DNA of 64,000 nucleotides. It comes from Tolypothrix tenuis PCC 7101 (GTDB taxonomy: Bacteria; Cyanobacteriota; Cyanobacteriia; Cyanobacteriales; Nostocaceae). The DNA lies in the NCBI RefSeq assembly GCF_002368295.1, contig NZ_AP018248.1, forward strand, positions 1,274,477 through 1,338,476. The letters run 5' to 3'. Below are positions 7,891 to 16,604 of the stretch, in pieces. The notes below the pieces were generated by a model. The model was given only the letters and a program-made list of their open reading frames with translations. It was not told where the DNA came from and ran no database searches. Every line of letters begins with the position of its first letter. Within the stretch, counting starts at the first letter, position 1. A program made the translations under genes and the position numbers.

Positions 7891-8503
7891 TACATAATAT
7901 GACTTTACATTCCAAATCACCGTGAGTTTGTCAGCATATCCCTGGCATTACCCAAGGCGTTCGCTTCTAACTCAATCTTTCCTAGCTGCTGCATACGGTT
8001 AGCACCTGCTTGGTATCGACCACCCAAGAGCAAACAGCTTTGTTACTTCGTTCCGATTGACAATTGGTTGAGCCTTTAGAGTTGATGCTATCCACCGGGT
8101 TTATTGGGAGTGCTGCTAGTCAGCTAAACATCTGCTAGCCCCTTATCCTTTTGCCTTTTGGCTCCTCCGTGCCAGCCTTATTACGGAGGTTCCTTGTAAC
8201 GATGGTTTGGGCACATCTTCGCTTTCGCTACTCATAGGTTCTTGCTCGAAGGGAACCAGTTTTAGGCTGCCAGTTTTACCTCCTTTTCACCCCGCTTCAG
8301 GCTTTGATGGCTAGTCGCAAACCTGGGGGTGATGCTTTCACCGTTGCACCTACGGGGAAGGACTTTTAACTCCGTACTCTAGGATTTCTGAGTTAATCAC
8401 CTTCATGGTCAGTCAGTTATCAGGTTTTGTTCTGGTTACCCAGTTCTTTTACCTGTCACTCATCCCTGAGTATTTCTACTCATTTCGAGCGAACGAATCG
8501 CAC

Positions 8504-9055
8504 ATTTAGCCCAAGGTCAATTCCTGATATCTTCCCAAGATGAGTTGTGGTTAATTCGTCAGTCTCGAACAGTATCGCCGCAAAATATTTATCTGTACTT
8601 GTCTTAGAAACAGTTACGGATTTAATCTTGCCATTTACACTCTTGGAAAGACTAACTTTAACCAATCCAAGTTTAGGAAGTTTTAAACTACCATTCTTAA
8701 TCGAACAGCTTTCAGGAAAGCGGATTGACTGTTTAGAATGTTTACTTTTGAACTTAGGGAATCCAGTACGTTTTGAAAAGAAATTTTTAAACGCAGTTTC
8801 TAGATTTTTAAGCGATTGTTGTAGGACGGCAGCAGTCGGTTCTTGTAGCCATTCATAATCAGATTGTTTCTTCAACTGAGTCAGGTCTTTTGCCATTTGG
8901 CAGTAAGTCATCCCCGAACCTGTGTCTTGATATTGAGTATTAGTTTTGTTGAGGTAGAAATTCCAAACAAAGCGGGAACACCCAAAGCTCTTAGCTAAAG
9001 ATATCTCTTGCTCTTTGTTTGGATAAATTCTGACCTTTAATACATCTAACATCAA
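8504..9055 (-). CDS. tnpB: TnpB RNA-guided nuclease, N-terminal part (exon 1)
   Basis: Exon 1 has exactly 184 codons from the ATG at 9055 (or the next ATG) to the intron junction. It contains the usual TnpB/OrfB N-terminal helix-turn-helix region (IYPNKEQEISLAKSFGCSRFVWN), the segment RFPESC, and ends at the first RuvC motif GIDLGLN. Without splicing, translation would run seven codons into the intron and stop, giving a truncated, catalytically dead product that keeps only the first RuvC aspartate. Transcription diverges from tnpA with 56 bases between starts. Confidence 0.88.
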
Positions 9056-9111
9056 TATAATTTGCGCGAAACTAGTGGTAATATACTATTTACCGCTATG
9101 CTTGTCAATAT

Positions 9112-9516
9112 ATGTATAATAATGGTTTCAGGTCTGTTTACAGGCTTAACGCTCATATTGTTTTGGTCGTGAAATACCGCAGAAAAGCTATTAATGCAGA
9201 AATCCTAAACAGGCTAAAAGAAATAATCACGGACACCCTCAAAAAGTGGGATTGTGAGTTATTGGAATTTAATGGAGAAGCAGACCATGTACATTTATTA
9301 GTTGACTACAAGCCTGACAAGCCCCTCTCAACACTCATTGGAAATATCAAAACAGTGAGCAGCAGATTAATTCGCAAAGAGTTTCCCTGGCTAGCTAAAA
9401 AATACTTCTACAACAAACCTTACTTTTGGACTGGCGCGTATTTTGTAGCTAGTTGCGGGGGTGTCACAGTTGAACAATTAAAAAATTACGTTGAGAAGCA
9501 AGAACAACCAAAATAA
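9112..9516 (+). CDS. tnpA: IS200/IS605 transposase TnpA (Y1 HUH family)
   Basis: This 134-residue protein is the single-strand DNA transposase of the element. It shows the HUH motif as DHVHLLVDY (residues about 61-69) and a catalytic tyrosine in the C-terminal helix (LKNYVEKQ). Length and order match the family's usual 130-150 residues. It is intact and diverges from tnpB. TnpA excises and inserts the element through single-stranded circles, recognising subterminal hairpins such as those at 9547-9594 and 5327-5355. Confidence 0.93.
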   Translation: MYNNGFRSVYRLNAHIVLVVKYRRKAINAEILNRLKEIITDTLKKWDCELLEFNGEADHVHLLVDYKPDKPLSTLIGNIKTVSSRLIRKEFPWLAKKYFYNKPYFWTGAYFVASCGGVTVEQLKNYVEKQEQPK

Positions 9517-9546
9517 TGATTCGCTGTGCTCAGTTTTATATTGGTC

Positions 9547-9594
9547 GCAATTCATCTCCCGTTACAGTCGCAGACTTAACGGGAGATGAATTGC
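9547..9594. other. Left-end hairpin of the insertion sequence
   Basis: GCAATTCATCTCCCGTTA and TAACGGGAGATGAATTGC form an 18-bp perfect stem with a 12-base loop, immediately beyond the tnpA stop. It fits the subterminal hairpin that TnpA binds, and it could also terminate tnpA transcription. Confidence 0.65.
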
Positions 9595-9654
9595 TCCATT
9601 AAGATAGCTTGAGCGACGCTTCGTTGCGAAGTTTAGGTATTTACACCTGTTTTG

Positions 9655-9830
9655 GTCATTTGTCATTTGTCATTTGTCATTTGGTAATGGGTAATTGGTA
9701 ATTGGTAATTGGTAATTGGTAATTGGTAATAGGAATTTCTCCCCCAGTACCCAATCCCCAGTACCCAGTCCCCAATCCCCAATCCCCAATCCCCAGTCCC
9801 CAATCCCCAATCCCCTCACCCCCAATTCCT
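9655..9830. repeat. Short tandem repeats: CATTTGT, ATTGGTA and CCCCAAT/CCCCAGT
   Basis: Three consecutive runs of seven- or eight-base repeats fill the space between the insertion sequence and the second rhomboid gene. The C-rich run overlaps the rhomboid stop codon. Such repeats (STRRs) are typical of filamentous cyanobacterial genomes. Confidence 0.8.
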
Positions 9831-10538
9831 AGAGGCTGTTCGGGGTTTGTCGCTAAATAAGCCTAAGATGGGGCCGAGAATTGCGCCAAATAAGAACCCA
9901 CCAGCGTGCGCCCAATATGCTATACCACCGTTTTCCATCCCGATGTTGGTGGGTGTTTCCAGGCTAGCAACGCCGTAAAAGGCTTGTTGAATGAACCAGA
10001 ACCCTAAAAAGAAGTATGCTGGGACTCGGAAAGTGGGGAAGAAAAACCCTAAAGGGATGACACCAAGAATTTCGGCTGTGGGAAAGCGAAGAATATATGC
10101 TCCCATCACACCTGCGATCGCACCACTCGCCCCTAAAGATGGAATACTAGAATTTTGTGAAAAGTACCACTGGCTTAATGATGCCAAAATTCCGCAAGAT
10201 AAATAAAATAGCAGATATTTAAAATGACCTAATTTATCTTCGACATTATTTCCAAAAATCCAGAGGAACAACATATTACCCGCTAGGTGTAATAAACCAC
10301 CGTGCAAAAATTGTGAGGTAATTAAAGTAGCCCACTCTGGTACAGGTTGATGTACAGATATCCCAGCAAAACTTAAAGTCAGTTCTTTGGGAACTACCGC
10401 AGCCAAGCGTAAAAACCCATCTAAGGCTTGAGGAGGAAGACTAGCTTCATAAAGAAAAGCTAGAACATTGGCAGCAATTAGCCCAAAGGTGACATAAGGC
10501 GTGATTTCTGTAGGATTATTATCTCTAATTGGAACCAC
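9816..10538 (-). CDS. Rhomboid family intramembrane serine protease (paralog 2)
   Basis: This 240-residue membrane protease has Ser138 in GASGAIAG, His211 in AHAGG and Asn88 in HLAGN. It is about half identical by eye to the rhomboid at 4610-5284, with a slightly longer first periplasmic loop (SVHQPVPEW). Substrates cannot be predicted. The C-terminus RNWG and the stop codon are read from the GGGGGTGAGGGG repeat, so the tail length may vary between strains. The two genes read in the same direction and look like a tandem duplication split by the insertion sequence. Confidence 0.92.
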   Translation of the reverse strand: MVPIRDNNPTEITPYVTFGLIAANVLAFLYEASLPPQALDGFLRLAAVVPKELTLSFAGISVHQPVPEWATLITSQFLHGGLLHLAGNMLFLWIFGNNVEDKLGHFKYLLFYLSCGILASLSQWYFSQNSSIPSLGASGAIAGVMGAYILRFPTAEILGVIPLGFFFPTFRVPAYFFLGFWFIQQAFYGVASLETPTNIGMENGGIAYWAHAGGFLFGAILGPILGLFSDKPRTASRNWG

Positions 10539-11074
10539 GGGCGTTTATTCCTCATCTATAAGCAACTAGCCTCACAATACTGAATTTTGCTAGTATTCGC
10601 TTCTACCTCATGGATGGATATCAACCTAACCCCAGTTAGGAATTGAATTTTTTCAAACGAAATAGGGAAGAGAATAAATTTTTATTTACAAATTTCTTCT
10701 ATAAATTCAAGTTTTAAAAGTAGACACAGTTAAGAAGCTATTTATAAATTAAAAATAAAATTATTGTAGGATGTGTTAGGCGCTGGTTGCCAATATGATT
10801 ATTCATGAAAAAACTATCCTAGCGCCTAACGCATCATCCATGCGGCGGGCGTTGCGTTACTACCATATCCCGAAGCAGCTACCTCATTTACCTAAAATAT
10901 GCTGTATTTATTATTTATTATTAATAGTCACAATATTTTTTGAAATCAAAACTATTGATGATATATGTTTTAATCAGTATCTAAAAAATAAATTTATTAC
11001 TTAAGATAGATGTGAAATATTCAGATTAACCAACAGCATTATATTAACAAGTTATCTCAAGCTTAAAAGTTAAA
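10539..11074. other. Intergenic with one family D palindrome
   Basis: No gene is supported. A family D element at 10766-10839 carries the arms GTAGGATGTGTTAGGCGC and GCGCCTAACGCATCATCC. A short frame at 10795-11004 is read through this repeat and is not considered a gene. The AT-rich remainder probably contains promoters for the divergent rhomboid and two-component genes, but none is clear enough to place. Confidence 0.55.
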
Positions 11075-11449
11075 ATGCCACACGTCTTACTCGTGGATGA
11101 TGAAGCAGCACTGCGTGACAGTCTCACATATACATTACAAAAAGAAGGCTACACAGTAAGTACAGCCATTGATGGGCATAATGCAATTAAACAGTTTCAC
11201 AAGCAAGTACCAGATATCATCTTGCTAGATTTGATGTTGCCAGAAGTTGATGGCATGGAAGTTTGTTGGCGAATTCGAGCCTTTTCTAATGTCCCTATCG
11301 TCATGCTAACTGCTAAAGATCAGGATGTAGATAAAGTGTGGGGATTGGAAGCAGGCGCAGACGATTATGTAACTAAGCCATTCAATACTCGTGAACTGTT
11401 AGCACGCATTAAAGCAGTGTTGCGTCGTCGTTTAGAGGAGCAGCCTTGA
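11075..11449 (+). CDS. Receiver-only response regulator (OmpR-type receiver without DNA-binding domain)
   Basis: The 124-residue protein is one CheY-like receiver. The acidic pocket (Asp9/Asp10), phosphorylation site Asp52 in LLDLMLP, Thr79 and Lys101 in TKPF are all in place. The sequence around the last helix (YVTKPFNTRELLARIKAVLRRR) is that of OmpR-family receivers and runs into their usual linker, but the winged-helix output domain is missing and the frame simply stops at EEQP. The stop overlaps the kinase start as TGATG, so the two are translationally coupled. It could act as a stand-alone phosphate shuttle or by protein contact. Confidence 0.9.
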   Translation: MPHVLLVDDEAALRDSLTYTLQKEGYTVSTAIDGHNAIKQFHKQVPDIILLDLMLPEVDGMEVCWRIRAFSNVPIVMLTAKDQDVDKVWGLEAGADDYVTKPFNTRELLARIKAVLRRRLEEQP

Positions 11450-12870
11450 TGAAAGGCTTTTTACCTCGAATTAAATTAAATACGATTCATGCGAAGCTGT
11501 TAGGCACATATTTAATGTTGACAGCTTTTGGAACATCGCTGTTAGCAGGTTATATTCTGTGGTCGTTCGCTAATTATTTTATGCGAATGCGACAAGTAGA
11601 TTTGGATAACTGGACGAGTGCATTAAGTGAAAGTGTTGCAGATGGACTCGCAGAACAAGATATTCCCCGAGTACAGTTGCTAGTAAAAAGGTATGGCGCA
11701 CCGCAAAATGTGACCCTGCGAGTTTTTACTCCAAAAGGTATCCTGATAGCAACTTCTGACCCCAAGCTAGACAGCCGAGTTAAAGACTGGTATGCAGTTC
11801 CAGGAATGCGCGCTGCTCTACAAAATCGCATACAACAAGGAATTGGTAAAGGAGTTTTATCAAAGCAAGACCGACTCTACATTGCTAGACCGATTCAACG
11901 CAACGGTCAATTTTTGGGTGTGTTGCGAATGTCGATTACTCTCGAGCAGTTTCAGCGACAGTTTGCTAGGGTGTTTTGGAGTGTTTTGGGCACGTTAGCT
12001 CTCACAATTCTACTCTGTGCATTAATTAGCAGTCGATTTGCGCGTAGTCTTGCAAAACCGATTGAGATTATGCAGAACTTTGCCATTCGCTTGGGTAGCG
12101 GTCATTTTGGCGATAAGCTAACGATCCATGAAAACAATGAGTTGGATCAATTAGCAACAGAACTCAACCGCATGAGTGAACGATTAGCTTCCCTAGATCA
12201 AGAACGCCGGGTGTTTTTAGCCAATGTTTCTCACGAACTGCGGACTCCCATCAGTAACGTTCAGGTAACAGTGGATGCACTCAAAGGCGGAGCCTATGAA
12301 GAACCAGAAATACGCGATCGCTTTTTTCAAACTATCGACAGCGAAATCAAACGTTTAGCAAGATTAATTCATGACCTCCTAGATTTAGGACGTTTAGAAG
12401 CGGGAGTCACGCAACTAGAACAGCAAAGCATCTCACTGCAAGGATTGATTAACCGTGCTGTGAATGCAATCGAACCGCGAATGCAAACTGTCAAAATTTC
12501 TGTCCAAGTGAATGTAGATTCCCTCACGATCCAAGGCGATCCAGAAAGGCTATTACAGGCAATTCTCAATTTATTAGATAATGCAATCAAACATTCACCA
12601 GCCAACTCGCAAGTTTTGATTTCTGGTTATAGCAGAGGAAAACAAGCAATTATTCAAATTCAAGACCAAGGTAAAGGTATCAAGGAAGGCGATTTACCCC
12701 GGATTTTTGAGCAATTTTATACCACAGACCCCTCACGTAAAAGTAGCGGTAATGGTTTAGGGTTAGCCATCACTAAGCGGATTATTGAAGCTCATCAAGG
12801 TAGTATTACAGCTACTAGCCTTCCCAATCAAGGCGCAACTTTCATAATTTCTTTACCACTCAAAGCCTAA
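11449..12870 (+). CDS. Membrane sensor histidine kinase with HAMP domain
   Basis: From the ATG at 11449 (preceded by GAGGAG) the protein has 473 residues. Two membrane segments (about 17-42 and 176-196) flank an extracytoplasmic sensor region of about 130 residues. A HAMP domain (200-250), HisKA domain with the phospho-acceptor in NVSHELRTP (His262) and HATPase domain with N box LLDNAIKHS, DQGKG and GNGLGLAI follow. It would autophosphorylate and pass phosphate to the receiver-only partner encoded just upstream. The ligand is unknown. Confidence 0.93.
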   Translation: MKGFLPRIKLNTIHAKLLGTYLMLTAFGTSLLAGYILWSFANYFMRMRQVDLDNWTSALSESVADGLAEQDIPRVQLLVKRYGAPQNVTLRVFTPKGILIATSDPKLDSRVKDWYAVPGMRAALQNRIQQGIGKGVLSKQDRLYIARPIQRNGQFLGVLRMSITLEQFQRQFARVFWSVLGTLALTILLCALISSRFARSLAKPIEIMQNFAIRLGSGHFGDKLTIHENNELDQLATELNRMSERLASLDQERRVFLANVSHELRTPISNVQVTVDALKGGAYEEPEIRDRFFQTIDSEIKRLARLIHDLLDLGRLEAGVTQLEQQSISLQGLINRAVNAIEPRMQTVKISVQVNVDSLTIQGDPERLLQAILNLLDNAIKHSPANSQVLISGYSRGKQAIIQIQDQGKGIKEGDLPRIFEQFYTTDPSRKSSGNGLGLAITKRIIEAHQGSITATSLPNQGATFIISLPLKA

Positions 12871-12968
12871 GCTGGTATGCGTTTAGATCAAAAAATAGCT
12901 GTTGGGAAAAAGGTTAAAGGTGAAGGGTTAAAGGTTGTTTTTTCCCTTTTCCCATTCAATACAGTTCA

Positions 12969-13208
12969 TACCAATTCAAAAAATTTTTGCGATAGATAAA
13001 TGCTTTGTATGGGCACGGCACCTGTAAGATAATTGAATATACCAAAAGATTGTGGATGCCGTGCCCCTACCCATCTGTCGCGTGCTTTTTTAAAAATGGC
13101 ATCAGTTAAAAAATAAATTGACAACAAAAACAATAATTTTGGAGGGGGTTTGGGGGACGCAACCGTCACCCAATCGGGGGTTTGGGGGAGAATCCCCCAA
13201 TTGAGCTA
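12969..13208. repeat. Direct repeat of about 235 bp, copy 1 (includes a family A element)
   Basis: From the shared AATTCAAAAAATTTTTGCG to CCCCCAATTGAG this copy matches 13294-13533 almost base for base. Its first 137 bases are a family A palindrome (GGGCACGGCACC/TGCCGTGCCCC), and the rest contains GGACGCAACCGTCACCC and GGGGGTTTGGGGGAG. The space from 12871 to 12968 holds only an AAGGTTAAAGG-type repeat. Confidence 0.85.
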
Positions 13209-13293
13209 GTACAACACGGCGTAAATAGCGCAAAGTTGGCGGTGTCGGTTTCCGTCCCGCCAAACTTTGTAAGAGAAACAGACCATTCCAATC

Positions 13294-13533
13294 ATACAAA
13301 TTCAAAAAATTTTTGCGATAGATAAATGCTTTGTATGGGCACGGCACCTGTAAGATAATTGAATATACCAAAAGATTGTGGATGCCGTGCCCCTACCCAT
13401 CTGTCGCGTGCTTTTTTAAAAATGGCATCAGTTAAAAAATAAATTGAAAACAAAAACAATAATTTTGGAGGGGTTTGGGGGACGCAACCGTCACCCAATC
13501 GGGGGTTTGGGGGAGAATCCCCCAATTGAGTTA
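13294..13533. repeat. Direct repeat of about 235 bp, copy 2
   Basis: This is the second copy, shifted by 326 bases, with one G lost in a G-run and a handful of substitutions. About 90 bases of unique sequence separate the copies. The near identity suggests a recent duplication or two insertions of the same composite element. Confidence 0.85.
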
Positions 13534-13641
13534 GCTGTTTTCATAACTGACAAATTAATCACTAATAATCTTATCTGAAATGTATTGTTTTCCCATTTCC
13601 CCTTAACCTAATTGACACTTGCGTAAGTCCTAGATATCAAA

Positions 13642-15231
13642 TCAAGAAAGCTTCACAAGCACTGGTTTTGGCTGAGATAGAACCGGCGCTTCCAAAGGAT
13701 CGTAGCCTAATTGTTGAGTAATCCTTTTTCTAGCTAAAATCCGATACTTCCAGAAATGTTCGCCAGCAGCGCATAAACCCAAATACATATTGAGCACTTG
13801 CGGCTTTTTCATCAGAATTATCCACAGTTGTCTCCAGAACTGTCCGCGAATTTCTGCTCTTTGAAAGCCTTGCAGCCAGATTAATTGTATAACCAGGCGC
13901 AATCCTTGACCTGGAGAAAACTGCATAGTTTGTTTTCCCTCTGTTCTTGAGTCAATATTGAGACATTGCTGCAAACAACGTCTGAGATAGTTTTGCGGTT
14001 CATACAAAGTCCAGAAGGTTTCTACATACTCTCTGGCAATTTCAGCTAAGGGGCGAGTCGGTTTAAAATTCATCAAGGAATTCTGATCTCCTACTTCCGT
14101 TGCACCCACACCCGTGACTAAACGCTGTTCTTGTTGCAGACGGTTCCATAAAGCAGTATTGGGTAAAGCTTGGAGAATACCCAACATGGGTTGAGGAATA
14201 CTAGTTTGTTCCACAAAAGCTTGTATTCGTTTTCCTGCACCTGTGCGTTCGCCATCAAAACCGATGATAAACCCTGCATAGATCAACATTCCCGCTTGAT
14301 TAATTTTGCGACAGGCTTCAATCAGGGGATTGCGAGTATTTTGTAATTTGTTTGTCACTTGCAAGCTATCTTGATCCGGGGTTTCAATCCCCAGGAAGAC
14401 TGCATAGAAACCCGCTTCTCGCATTAAATGTAGCAGTTCGTCATCTTCTGCCAAATTCACAGAAGCTTCTGTGATAAAGGTGAAAGGGTAATTATGTTGC
14501 TTTACCCAAGGAATCAATTCTCTTAAGAAACGTTTGACGTTCCGCTGATTACCAATAAAGTTGTCATCAACAATAAATAGAGAACCCCGCCATCCTAAAT
14601 CATACAGAGTTTGCAATTCTGCGATCGCCTGGCTTGGTTCTTTGGTGCGTGGTTTTCGCCCATACAGGGTAATGATGTCACAAAATTCGCAGCTAAAGGG
14701 GCAACCCCGAGAAAACTGCATCGCCATCATCAAATAAGCATCGCGCTTTAACAAATCAAAACGGGGCATAGGACTCAGGGTAACATCCGGTTTTTCAGCA
14801 GCGCGAAAGATTCCGCGGTTTTTACCTTGACTTAATGCTTCTAGAAATAGGGGAACCGTAATCTCTCCCTCATCCAAAATTAGATAATGCGCGCCAGAAT
14901 CCAGCGCATCCTGGGGTAAAGAAGTGGGATAGGGGCCACCTACTGCGACTTGTTTCCCCAATTGCACAGCTTTTTTAATCAAAGCGTGGAAATCTGGCTT
15001 CTGCACCAACATCGCGGAGATGATTACCAAATCGCACCATTGCCAATCCTCTGCGGTTTCCAACGTGACATTGCGATCGCAAAATCTAATTTCCCAATCT
15101 TGAGGTAAAAGTGCAGCAACGGTAATAATTCCCAATGGGGGAATCGCCGCCTTTAACCCTGCAATTTCCATAAAGCGATCGTAAGACCAAAAAGACTGAG
15201 GAAACTGGGGATAAAGCAATAGTGCTTTCAT
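13642..15231 (-). CDS. B12-binding-domain radical SAM protein with DUF4070-like C-terminus
   Basis: The protein (529 residues from the ATG at 15231, preceded by AAGGA) has an N-terminal cobalamin-binding-like domain (about 1-140), a radical SAM core with CPFSCEFC (Cys 177, 181 and 184 in this numbering) and a C-terminal region resembling DUF4070 (from about 360). Such enzymes use a 4Fe-4S cluster and S-adenosylmethionine, often with cobalamin, to methylate or rearrange unactivated carbons. HpnP, which methylates hopanoids at C-2, has this architecture, but other cyanobacterial paralogs of unknown function do too, so no symbol is assigned. The gene stands alone. An inverted repeat lies in the upstream region (15278-15313). 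Confidence 0.8.
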   Translation of the reverse strand: MKALLLYPQFPQSFWSYDRFMEIAGLKAAIPPLGIITVAALLPQDWEIRFCDRNVTLETAEDWQWCDLVIISAMLVQKPDFHALIKKAVQLGKQVAVGGPYPTSLPQDALDSGAHYLILDEGEITVPLFLEALSQGKNRGIFRAAEKPDVTLSPMPRFDLLKRDAYLMMAMQFSRGCPFSCEFCDIITLYGRKPRTKEPSQAIAELQTLYDLGWRGSLFIVDDNFIGNQRNVKRFLRELIPWVKQHNYPFTFITEASVNLAEDDELLHLMREAGFYAVFLGIETPDQDSLQVTNKLQNTRNPLIEACRKINQAGMLIYAGFIIGFDGERTGAGKRIQAFVEQTSIPQPMLGILQALPNTALWNRLQQEQRLVTGVGATEVGDQNSLMNFKPTRPLAEIAREYVETFWTLYEPQNYLRRCLQQCLNIDSRTEGKQTMQFSPGQGLRLVIQLIWLQGFQRAEIRGQFWRQLWIILMKKPQVLNMYLGLCAAGEHFWKYRILARKRITQQLGYDPLEAPVLSQPKPVLVKLS

Positions 15232-15237
15232 AAACAT

Positions 15238-15847
15238 CCTTAGAGCATCTGTAGTGGACTTTGAACTAAATCAAGATGCAGGGATTAGTTAAAGCCTTGG
15301 CACTAGTCCCTGCGATAGATTTCTCAACGAAAGACTTCGCGATCGCAGTGGCTACAACGCTGGTACATTATCTGTACCTCACAAAGCAATTTGCTGTATG
15401 TAATTGATTAGAAAGTACTTCGTATTAAATAGATATTTTGAGATAGTTTCAAACTCTATTTAGAGGTTATGTTTGCTCGTAAATCTATCTGATTATTCAT
15501 TTGATTACCTCTATCTGTAGGCAGGTTTAATGTGTATTTCTGCACTTCCCTGCGTCAGTTTATATTTTTAAACTATCTCACCTAAAAGGTATATTTTATT
15601 GTTCCACTGAGAAAAATACAGAGAAAATTATTTTTCATTTAATCCTCAAACGCTTAAAAATAAAAGCTTTGGCTCACCTTGATATAACCTTGGTATGAGT
15701 AAGTAAACAATATTGAAGTTATTAATTACCTCGGTAGCATGAGGACATAATTCTGTAATTTGAGAAAATGAAATTGTAAGAGTGAAATATATTACCAATT
15801 AACAAACACAGTTTCTTTAGTAAAACACATCCGTAAATCTTTTACTG
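15238..15847. other. Intergenic with a hairpin in the upstream region of the radical SAM gene
   Basis: GCAGGGATTAGT (15278-15289) and ACTAGTCCCTGC (15302-15313) form a 12-bp stem with one mismatch. It lies 40-80 bases upstream of the minus-strand start, where it could shape the mRNA leader. No gene is seen in the rest of this AT-rich stretch. Confidence 0.5.
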
Positions 15848-15883
15848 ATGGTTGAGCTTTTAAAACTGCAGGGAGGAAGAATT

Positions 15884-16330
15884 ATGAGACAGACATTGTT
15901 GACAGCAATAGCTTTATTTAGCACGCTATCTTTAGCTGCTCCAATTTCTGCTCAAGCAGGCGAAACCCCAGCTCAAGTAAAACGTTTATTACAAACCGGA
16001 GCCTGTTCTGGATGTGATTTAACAGGTGTTAATCTCAGCGGCGCTCACTTAATTGGCGCAGATTTGAGAAACGCAAATTTAAAAGGTGCTAATTTAAAAG
16101 GCGCAAATTTAGAAGGTGCTGATTTAGCAGGTGCAAATTTAGAAGCAGCGAATTTAACAAGAGCCTTCGCCAGTGGTACCAGCTTCAATAACGCTAACCT
16201 AACTAACGCTGATTTAAGCGATGCTCATCTACATAATGCTCAAGTAGATGGCGCTGTGATGATTGGAACTAATTTAACTGGTGCTGATGGATTTGATATC
16301 AATCTCGGTATCGGTGGCGGAGAAGAATAG
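15884..16330 (+). CDS. Exported pentapeptide-repeat protein
   Basis: The start at 15884 is chosen because it follows GGGAGGAAG and opens a clean signal peptide (MRQTLLTAIALF to SAQA); the in-frame ATG at 15848 lacks both. The mature part has a short head with a Cys-Ser-Gly-Cys motif, then about 17 pentapeptide repeats of the A(D/N)LxG type, which fold into a right-handed quadrilateral beta-helix. The total is 148 residues. Function is unknown; the location is predicted to be periplasm or thylakoid lumen. The head motif GACSGCDL is common in exported cyanobacterial members. Confidence 0.85.
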   Translation: MRQTLLTAIALFSTLSLAAPISAQAGETPAQVKRLLQTGACSGCDLTGVNLSGAHLIGADLRNANLKGANLKGANLEGADLAGANLEAANLTRAFASGTSFNNANLTNADLSDAHLHNAQVDGAVMIGTNLTGADGFDINLGIGGGEE

Positions 16331-16488
16331 CCACACAATTTTAGATTTTGGATTCTGAATTGCTGTCTAGTTGAGACTTGTGTGACTCCATCTGTCGCAA
16401 TGATTTTTTAAATTGGTGTTAGACAATTTGGGATTTTGTTATATACCCCTTTTCTATGGAACGCTCCGCAAATAGGAAAGCAAGCTAA

Positions 16489-16604
16489 TACCATTTTGAA
16501 AAATAATGCGACAGATGGGTAGGGGCACGGCATCCATAATCTTTTGGTATACTCAATTATCTTACTGGTGCCGTGCCCTACAAAGAATTTATCTTGTGCA
16601 AAGC
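16489..16604. repeat. Family A palindromic element, copy 4
   Basis: It begins TACCATTTTGAAAAATAATG, has the arms GGGGCACGGCATCC and GGTGCCGTGCCC, and decays near 16604. It sits between the convergent pentapeptide and tldE genes. Confidence 0.8.

Larger units (their letters stand above)
5995..8503 (-). mobile_element. Group II intron (2,509 bp) inserted in tnpB
   Basis: On the minus strand the intron begins GTGCG at 8503, matching the GUGYG 5' consensus, directly after the tnpB codon AAT. It ends TTTAAT at 5995, directly before AGC. Removing it joins both tnpB halves in frame. A 34-base domain V lies at 6036-6069 and a domain VI-like stem at about 5996-6035. The encoded RT/maturase/HNH protein is intact. 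A stretch GTTTAGC (minus strand, 8123-8129) can pair with the last exon bases GCTAAAT as a candidate EBS1. All features expected of a splicing-competent mobile intron are present. Confidence 0.93.
5300..9610 (-). mobile_element. IS200/IS605-type insertion sequence carrying divergent tnpA and an intron-split tnpB
   Basis: The element has tnpA on the plus strand (9112-9516) diverging from tnpB on the minus strand (9055 to 5338), as in IS605-type elements. A hairpin with an 18-bp perfect stem lies beyond tnpA (9547-9594) and another lies over the tnpB stop (5327-5355). These fit subterminal left-end and right-end structures that single-strand transposases recognise. Exact ends are not resolved because this family makes no target duplication; about 5300 and 9610 are estimates. 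The element separates two rhomboid genes and itself hosts a group II intron. Confidence 0.8.

Noticed and set aside
10795..11004. 69-codon frame upstream of the response regulator
   Set aside because: It starts inside a family D palindrome and has no ribosome-binding site or protein-like pattern.
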